From positions 124,001 to 188,000 of the forward strand of contig JAODTK010003532.1 in assembly GCA_026419785.1 (NCBI GenBank): DNA of 64,000 nucleotides. The letters run 5' to 3'. Positions 56,930 through 64,000 of the stretch are shown here, one piece after another. The stretch is from Sclerodactyla briareus (lineage: Eukaryota > Echinodermata > Holothuroidea > Dendrochirotida > Sclerodactylidae). The position numbers and the translations under genes were made by a program. The stretch's first letter is position 1. The number at the start of each line of letters is the position of its first letter. The notes under the pieces are model-generated. The model was not told the DNA's origin. It did not search any database and worked only from the letters and a program-made list of their open reading frames with translations.

Positions 56930-58290
56930 GTGTGGCCTTTAAGCAAAACTTCAGAATTTCTTGTGAACACGATGATGGAGGACCGAAAAAGTAATCGTTC
57001 ACATACTTGGGGTTGGCGGATGCCCATACGCAGAAGAATGGTCTCTATTGTTTTTTTATGCCGATCTATTTGATATTCATGAGTGGGTGGGGCTTAGAAG
57101 CAAAAATCATGAAATGTTGATATCTCGATTATCATAGGTTCTATCTTCGTCAAATGTAGTATTGGTAGACATAAGTGAGGAGTGCCAATAACTACTTTAA
57201 GTACTGTACTGTTGTTCCTCATTGATATTCATGAGGGGCGGGGCTTTAATGTTTTCGCATAAAAAATCTACTGAACGCGATAAGTACAAGATGGGAAGAG
57301 GTTTGCCCAATAATGAGTAGATGGTCCCCAACGTTCTGACGCCTGTCTAATTGGTTTCATGAGTGGACGGTGCCCATCCTGAATTTCAATATCTGACTTA
57401 GGTTCCGCTTACATCAAACTAGTTTCAGTAACATCAGTGAGGTGTGCCAGCGAACACTTTGATATTGTACTGTTGGTCCTCATTAATATCCATTAGAGGC
57501 GGGGTTTATTGTAGTTGTGCAGAACATTCTTATGAACACGATAAGTGGATAAAGGAATGAAGTATTGTTTATACGCGGGTGGTGGATGCATCATTATGAT
57601 TAGATGGTCCCATTTTGGTTGCTTATCTAGTTAGTCTAAGTGAGCAGGGCTTAGAAGCAAAAATCATGAAATGTTGATATCTCGATTATCATAGGTTCTA
57701 TCTCGTCCCCAAAAAATGTGTCTTGGTAGACATAAGTGAGGAGTGCCAATAACTACTTTAAGTACTGTACTGTTGTTCCTCATTGATATTCATGAGGGGG
57801 GCGGGGCTTTAAGTAGTTCGCAGGAAAAAATCTTAATTGAACGCTATAAGTACAGGGTGATGGGAAGAGGTTTGCCCAATAATGAGTAGATGGTCCCAAA
57901 CGTTTCTGACGCCTTCTAGTGCGTTTTCTGAGGGACGGTGCCCATCTGACATGTCAATATCTGACTGTAGGTCCGATTTACATCAAACTAGTTTCAGTAA
58001 CATCAGTGAGGTGTGCCAGCGAACACTTTGATATTGTACTGTTGGTCCTTAAATTTATGAGAGGCGGGGTTTATTGTAGTTGTGCAGAACATTCTTATGA
58101 ACACGATAAGTGGATAAAGGAATGAAGTATTTTCTCAACTCGGGGGGATGCATCATATGATTAGAGCCGTCCAGTTTTTGGTCTTATAGTAGTATAAGTG
58201 AGCGGGGCTAGAAGCAAAATCCTGACAACTATAGGTCCAATTGTCGTCGAACGTGTTTTTTAGTGACATCAGTGAGGAGTGCCAACAAAT
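56930..58290 (+). repeat. higher-order tandem repeat (~560-bp period)
   Basis: The phrase 'agaagcaaaaatcatgaaat' (or its decayed form) falls at 57096, 57653 and 58210, exactly 557 bp apart. 'gtttcagtaacatcagtgag' falls at 57422 and 57991, and 'ttgatattcatgagg' at 57222 and 57783. Within each period, ~110-bp subunits share 'gaacacgataagt', 'atgagtagatggtccc' and 'ggggcggggctt'. No coding content. Confidence 0.8.
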
Positions 58291-58389
58291 TCTTATGGTA
58301 TGGGCATTCAGCGACATAATATTACGATTTTCATAAAGCTGACTATGATGGTATTGAATCATATCAATAGCTTTAACTGACTGAGTTGA

Positions 58390-59830
58390 GGAGCTATCTG
58401 AAAAACCCCTATATGAGAAATATCATCTATGGCAACCGGTACAGAATAACACATAATTAAATAGACGATGTGCTGTACAAGGCACAGATGAACAAAGCTA
58501 CCTAAACTATTCGTGATGCTAAAATTTTTTTTGAAGAGGAACTAGCCCAGAATATAGTGGATACGAAGTCGTTTTACAGTTATGTGCGATCTGAGTCTGA
58601 GTCTAAAGAGTTGGACCCTTGTTAGGAGGACAATGGTGAACTGATTAGCGATGAAAAGTCAGGCTGGGAATGTTCTGGATAATTATTTTGTATCCGTATT
58701 TACTCAGGGAATTTGGAAAGCACACAGAGCCCGAAAGAAAATTTCAGACCACTGGAATGAAAAATTATCGAACATAGTATTTGCCAATACCGACAGTTAG
58801 TTACTGAAGACAGTCAGTAAAAATGTGAATCATTACAAGGACGCAATTATTGAACATTTCGAGACGTTTGGATTGCTCAGGAAACAGTCCCGTGGTGCAG
58901 GAAGTGGTAGGTCCGGCTTAAAAAAATCTACTCGCTTTCTTGGCAGCATTCTCGGTTAGGACACATTCCGGTAGATATGTATACTGGATTTACTAAGCTT
59001 TGATAAAGTGCCTAATTTCGCAGTATTAGGAGGTTGCAAAGTCATGGCATATCAGGAGAAGTTTCTGGTTGGGTTAAAGAAGTGGATGACTACCGAAAGC
59101 ACAGTGTGGTTTGGGTGTAGACGGTGTGATGAGAACAATAGTGTTGCGCGTACGTGCGCACAAGGCTCGGGTGGGACCAACTTATTTTTGGGTATAGTAA
59201 GGGAGCGGGGACGATTTTATTGATAGTATTGTTCGAAGTTTGCCCACCCCCGAAGGTGGGAGGAAGGGGACTAGCATCAACTGTGGAAGCAGGGTTTCAC
59301 GGGAGGGTTTACACAAGTTGTCTATCTGAGCTTTCGAATGGCACATGCTATGTAATTCGGAGGAAAAGTGTGTACCTCGCAGGTCAGGCTTACAGAGTAC
59401 AGCCATGATTATTCAGGGAGATAATGGAATGCATCTGAGGGAAGAGAAGGAGTGGCACTCAATAAATCAACAAATAAAGTCGCTAATGCGCTTAAAGCCG
59501 CCAACACAGCTAATCGATGGTGCTTGGAATGAAAAACGAACAATACATTTTCAAGGCAGAAGGACATTCTTCTGAGGCTCCTTCAATATCTGGTGCGGTC
59601 AACATCAGAGAATGCATTCAGGCCTGGCACCGTATTTACAGAAGGATGTTTTATTACTTCATTACTATGTTCAAAGAAGGTTACAAAAGATTGGCCTGGT
59701 CGTGTGGCACCTCCCATACTAAAGAAGACTAGAAGAGTTAATCTCACACAATCGGATTAAGTGCGCATTCGGAAGTATACCCGATACAGTGTTTAAAATT
59801 ATGAAGGCTTTGAAACAATGATCAAAGTAT
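58390..59830 (+). mobile_element. CR1-like LINE reverse-transcriptase remnant
   Basis: Fragments in order are 'DAKIFFEEELAQNIVDTKSF' (58518-58577), 'YVRSESESKELDP' (58580), 'DNYFVSVFTQG' (58680), 'LDLLSFDKVPN' (58985; normally LDFxKAFDKVPH), 'CAQGSGGTNLFLGI' (59155; normally PQGSVLGPLLF), 'ANALKAANTAN' (59482) and 'IQAWH' (59615). This is the order of reverse-transcriptase motifs in CR1-type non-LTR elements. Stops and frame slips are frequent, so it is dead. Confidence 0.75.
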
Positions 59831-60172
59831 TTTTTCTCTCTTCGTAATGAGTGAAAGTTGTAAACCGCGGGTCACCCTCAAGATTTTAAGCAGTAACAGC
59901 AGGCTTACATCAGAAGACCTTTTTTCTCACATATAGTGTTGAGACGTGGGACGTCTTCCGGAACATTCGTGTTAGCAAATCCATCAATAGTTCAAGCACA
60001 TATCCACCATATTGAGACTTATCGGGAGGCTCAATATCCCTATCCTGCTCCCTCTCCGTCATCCTCCACTTCGTTGATGTGGATATATAGTAATACGATA
60101 ATAAGCTCTAGGTTTTTTGAGTGCTCTGTACTGGTTTATCATGTTCCTGATTCCGAATCTAATTATATCATG
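59831..60172. other. unassigned spacer
   Basis: Between the LINE remnant and the MITE. The frame at 59936-60241 has no recognisable domain and runs into the MITE. Confidence 0.4.
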
Positions 60173-60410
60173 ATTGGGCGGGAGTCAAATCCTCCCGGAC
60201 CAATTATCAACAAATTTCACACACAACCCTTTTTGTTTTGATCAGTAGAGGTTGTATTTAGCAATATTGCATCTGCATGTGTCTAGGGGCCCATAAGTTA
60301 CTTATTTGCCAGGTATGAAGGTGAGGCATTATGGGGGCGCACTCCTCTTGGGTTTCTACCTCAAATCTCCCCCTCCCCTCCCCTCCCCCAGACAAACTGG
60401 CTCGTCCGTT
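60173..60410 (+). mobile_element. MITE-like element, copy 4
   Basis: Shares 'attgcatctgcatgtgtcta', 'gggcccataagttact', 'atttgcca', 'gggggcgcactcctcttggg' and a C-rich right end (60367-60391) with the three copies in the aquaporin introns. The left end is the most diverged. Confidence 0.65.
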
Positions 60411-60969
60411 TACTAAATGAACCTTTCCACCTTACAGTTGATGATGTGGCATATTACTATTATATGTCAAAGGTCATATTTACCATTTGACGTTTCACTG
60501 AACAGAGTACCACATCTTCCCGAACTCCCTGACGAAAACTACACATACCGTCTCGAGGAGTCTTCTTGGACTCGGACTCGGGCTCTGATGACTCGGACTC
60601 GCTCTTCAGGACATCAATATTTCCATCCATTTTGCAGACAGTCGACCACAGTGTAGTCTCATGATATGCCACCAGTTGCGGAAAGCAAATCCTCAACGAG
60701 TCATCAGTCGTAAAGCATTAGGCTAACTTTTCGAGTATTCCTCCCCTAATATCGCAATTTTCCCATGGGATTTTTTAGTGCGGTCTTGATCCTGGCTCGA
60801 GTCGCTAGATGAGGAATACTACGAAAAGTTTGCCATTGCTTTTACCGACTGACTGCACTCGTTGAGATTGCTGTCAGCAAAGGTGGCTATTATCAGAGAT
60901 ACCACTTGGTCGGACTGGTGGCAAAGATGAGGAAATAGTGATGTTCCCGAAATATGAATGACTAAACTT
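60411..60969. other. unassigned region
   Basis: Contains 'ggactcggactcgggctctg' type GACTCG-rich text near 60570-60602, which gives Ser/Glu-rich frames on the minus strand. No gene recognised. Confidence 0.4.
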
Positions 60970-61520
60970 CAAAGCAGGGGCGGCGCCACAGGGGGGGGGG
61001 GCAGGGCGGTTACACCCCAGGGTTTTTGTCCGAAAAAAAAATAAAATCGTTTGAACGAGTTTTTAACGCACTTTATTTCGTAGGGGGTGGGGTGAGGTGT
61101 CTATATGTGTTACTACTACTACTATAATAGTTGTCGGATTCGAACAAATTTCGTTAGATGGGGAGGGGCGGGGGTGCACGTTTCCCCAATCAAAAGCCTA
61201 AGTGGAAAAAAAATGTTCCGTGTGGTGATATCTTTAACTCTTTGTGAATGGAAAACCAAATTTTTCGCGCTCTTAGCTCGCGTGGCCGTTGTTTTACTCG
61301 CCAGAGTTTCTATTTGATCCGATGATATCTAATTGTACCGAAAAATCAAGTTTGTCGGATTCGAACAATCCTCAAAGGTGGGGGGGGGGGCCGTTCCCCC
61401 AATCAAATCCTTGTGAAAAAAAATGTGCAAGTTTTTTTTTCTTTCAAAAACCAGAAATTCCCGCGCGCTTCGCACGCATGCCTGATTTTTTCGTCGATTT
61501 TCATTTGACCCCCGATGGAT
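60970..61520. repeat. G-rich dispersed repeat, copy 2, with internal tandem duplication
   Basis: 'ggggcggcgccacaggggg', 'aaaataaaatcg' and 'ggtggggtgaggtgtc' repeat the order seen at 27035-27170. Next, ~220-bp units starting 'gtcggattcgaacaa' at 61134 and 61353 are a tandem pair. Each has a G-run, 'ttccccaatcaaa', and a 'cgcgct-cgcgcg' palindromic patch. Confidence 0.6.
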
Positions 61521-61529
61521 GACCACGCA

Positions 61530-61960
61530 TACCCTAACAACACAAAAAAAAAGTTTTTAAGAACATTTTAAAATGTGATTCGCTGATTTGTTTCGAAAAC
61601 GTTTTTTTTGTTGAGTAACAAGAAGGTTAGGTGAATGTTTCCAGAACGTTGCACAAAACGTTTGAAGAAAGAAAACGTTTTGAATTTGCGTCAAAACGAA
61701 TTTAATTAAGTCAGTTAAGTTATGTTAGTGTTGTAGTAGTATATTATATTATCATTTTGTTTTCCTAGTTTGCTGTTGACAACTCTTAAATTGAAGGGGA
61801 AATTTGAAGATTGGTTCTATAATATCTTCCAAACAATTTTGGATGGTATGAAACGTTTCCGTAACATTTCTGTTACTCAACATAAAAACGTTGCAACCCA
61901 AAGAACATATAGCGACCATGTTTCGACGACTTTACGTTTCGTGTTTGCTGGGTATACACT
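61530..61960. repeat. 'aacgttt'-rich repeat
   Basis: The words 'aaaacgttt' and 'aacgttgca' recur about eight times, ending with 'gtttgctgggtatac'. It looks like a decayed mobile repeat. No gene is visible. Confidence 0.4.
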
Positions 61961-64000
61961 TGTTCCGTTGGGGCGTCGAGTTCAGGAGGAGGGCGTTACC
62001 CATCAGTTATTCGGCTGGGGGAGGACGCATTACGGCCCACCCCAGTCTGCATAATTTACTCTAGCGGTTTATTTAGTTCCAACAATGGCAGTTAGTACAA
62101 ACTTCAGTACAATCTCACGCCTTGCCGGCATAGGCGCCCTGTAACTGAAGGCCTTCGTTCACGATAGTTTGTGGTGTGTGAGCTACCAGTTATTTACTGC
62201 TATGTGGTCGATGCTGATCGTCGGGAACATCCCTCTCCATCATAAAGTGAGGAAAAATTTTAAATAAAAATACCCACTATACCAGGATGACAGGACAAAA
62301 AAAAAAGCCAACTCGAATGATATTTCAGGGTCGATGAAACGGTCCAGAGAGGCGACCTCCTGTCATCTGGGAGTTCAGACGGCCCAAAATTTTTTGGGTA
62401 CGCTCCGCGCCAACCGTGGTAGCGCTCCGCTTAGATAGTCAAACCTCAAGTTGCGCCCCCTATTTGTACTACCCTGGCCGCCGCCCTTGCCTTCAAAGAG
62501 GAAAACTGTGTCTGGGAATATTATAATGGTCCATTGGAGTGTAGACGGAGATATCAGGTGGTTATATGGGTTGTTTAGGGCATTTATTCCATTCGCTTTG
62601 GCACTGCTGCATTGCAACTTACATACATGGCTATTGTATGAACTCCCTTGATGATGAATCAGGTACGTATGAGAGCTATTAACGTTTGGATTGAATTAGT
62701 GATATATATTATACTCTGTTGGGGGAAGTGATGAACGACTTATATATTAGTCCATGCAAAACATGGACATATGATGCGACTATGCTGTTCGATTCAGGTT
62801 GCTCTGGACGGTTTCTGTGGACGTCATAGAACGTCGCGTCATTTTTCCCTAGTCGATAACAGCCTTAGAAAAGTCATATATAGTTATATACTTAGTATAC
62901 ACATAACGATACATTTTCCCCTGCCTGTTCAACGAAGAGGTAAAGACTGCTACCTGAGCCAACGGCATGTGAACGGGCGATTTTTCGAGTCTTTCTGGGC
63001 AGGGAGAAGTTGAGGGTCAATGTACATCTTGTACGAATGGGCGGCGTGCGTGATGTTACCGGAGGGGGCGGACAGAACCTTCGCGAGACGAAATCGCCCA
63101 ACCCTCGGTAAGTACAAAATGATGTAGCGTACCGGGTGATGGGGTCTACAGACAACAGAACGCCGCAAATATTTGGGACGATCTCGATTTTAGAGGCGAG
63201 CCAGCGGCACCAGTTTATGGTTCTCGGTTCCTTCATCGAGTTCGTACTTATAAACCAAAAAAAACTCATTCTTTAAACCGCACTTTTTACAAGTTGAAAA
63301 CTGGGTAAATGTGAAACTCCTGTACGGAAATTTACGTGAACAACAGGTATAGGCTATTACTAATTAGAAGAAGTTCGCACATTCTCAATTTTATTGTATC
63401 TACTTGGAAAATTGATACATTTAGTAGATGTCTGACGGCGCGAAACCGTTTGTAGGTCAATTCATTCGTCATCTGCCATCACAGGTCAATTCAAGTTAAA
63501 AAAATGTTCAACATAGATGGTTTTATTTAATTAAAAAGTAGTTCAGTACATGTACAAACATACGTGGTGAAAATCGGTCGGGGTAATCAGAAAAAGTCAT
63601 GAAAACATACCGTATCCAAACGACCGGTGAACACTCTAGCGGAGAAAAAGAAAAGTTCATTCGAGGTCATCGAAGGTCATCAAAGGTGTGACAGTCAATA
63701 CTCAACTAGAACCCGACCAACTGATGGAAGGAATGATACCGTAATCGGTCGTACATAGAGGAAATAACGTGTGGCAACCAGGAATTTTGAAAGGTTAACT
63801 ATGTAGCGTATTTATTCATAAAGCTTTTGCCGTTTCCCGGAGGCGGAGGCTGGGCGGAGGTATTAAGCTCATTATGGATTTCGGCCTTCGTCCTACGATG
63901 ACATTTTACGGTGATTGCCAACAATAAGATTGACATAATCTTAGTGCGTCAAACAGGGTCCGGATCAGTCCTATCGTCCAGCACAGTTTTTGCCACACTA
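61961..64000. other. unassigned region at window end
   Basis: No gene family recognised. A minus-strand frame (62892-63269) and a plus-strand frame (62451-62651, hydrophobic 'FRAFIPFALALLHC') have no supporting context. Confidence 0.4.
63664..63689 (+). promoter_or_regulatory. triple AGGTCA-type half-site, 10-bp spacing
   Basis: AGGTCA at 63664-63669 and 63674-63679 are separated by four bases, which is a perfect DR4 arrangement. A decayed third half-site AGGTGT sits at 63684-63689, again with a 4-base gap. It could be a nuclear-receptor site or only a 10-bp repeat. No gene lies beside it in the window. Confidence 0.35.

Noticed and set aside
1-64000. A novel multi-gene defence, biosynthetic or toxin system
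   Set aside because: Apart from the aquaporin pair and transposon remnants, no set of adjacent frames shows coding quality, shared orientation or recognisable domains.

Overview
This window looks like intron-rich, repeat-dense nuclear DNA from an animal, most likely a marine invertebrate and plausibly a deuterostome such as an echinoderm, hemichordate or lancelet. The reasons are spliced exons with GT/AG borders, long introns, decayed LINEs and tRNA-derived SINEs, CTAT/TG/ATGT microsatellites, and many minisatellites and satellites. I see no prokaryotic operons, ribosome binding sites or CRISPR arrays. The organism call is an inference. Many sites differ between repeat copies by single-base indels, which suggests a lightly polished long-read assembly, so broken frames here are not proof of pseudogenes.

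The only host gene family I can recognise is a pair of aquaporin-like (MIP family) genes, both on the + strand. They arose by local duplication of the gene and its 5' flank. Copy 1 spans about 2331-6790 and copy 2 about 32227-44006. Each has four recognisable exons: TM1-TM2 with the first NPA-type loop (read as NPV), TM3-TM5, a short exon with the second NPA box (NPARS), and TM6 plus a C-terminal tail with a shared TWCC motif. Copy 2 has much larger introns, containing a LINE tail, two MITE copies, a ~150-bp repeat and a 2.6-kb satellite of ~102-bp units.

The rest is mostly repetitive. 385-1140 and 50163-51090 are copies of one dispersed repeat. 7000-7340, 9950-11200, 42590-43200 and 56930-58290 hold degenerate arrays rich in AGGTCA-like half-sites. 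7530-9350 is a ~0.92-kb tandem duplication, 11870-13260 a ~175-bp array, and 19535-21600 a 39-bp minisatellite between ATGT microsatellites. SINE-like elements lie at 25957-26460, 30340-30735 and 56250-56460. LINE remnants occupy 35030-35640, 45120-49119 and 58390-59830, one of them carrying a minisatellite grown out of its own coding sequence. A ~300-bp MITE family has four copies (4551, 35881, 41149, 60173).

The long remaining stretches contain only short, non-conserved open frames that I cannot assign. I found no convincing multi-gene 'system'. The most interesting items are the aquaporin pair (NPV motif, a frame offset shared by both copies, diverging tails) and the minisatellite born inside a LINE reverse-transcriptase tail.
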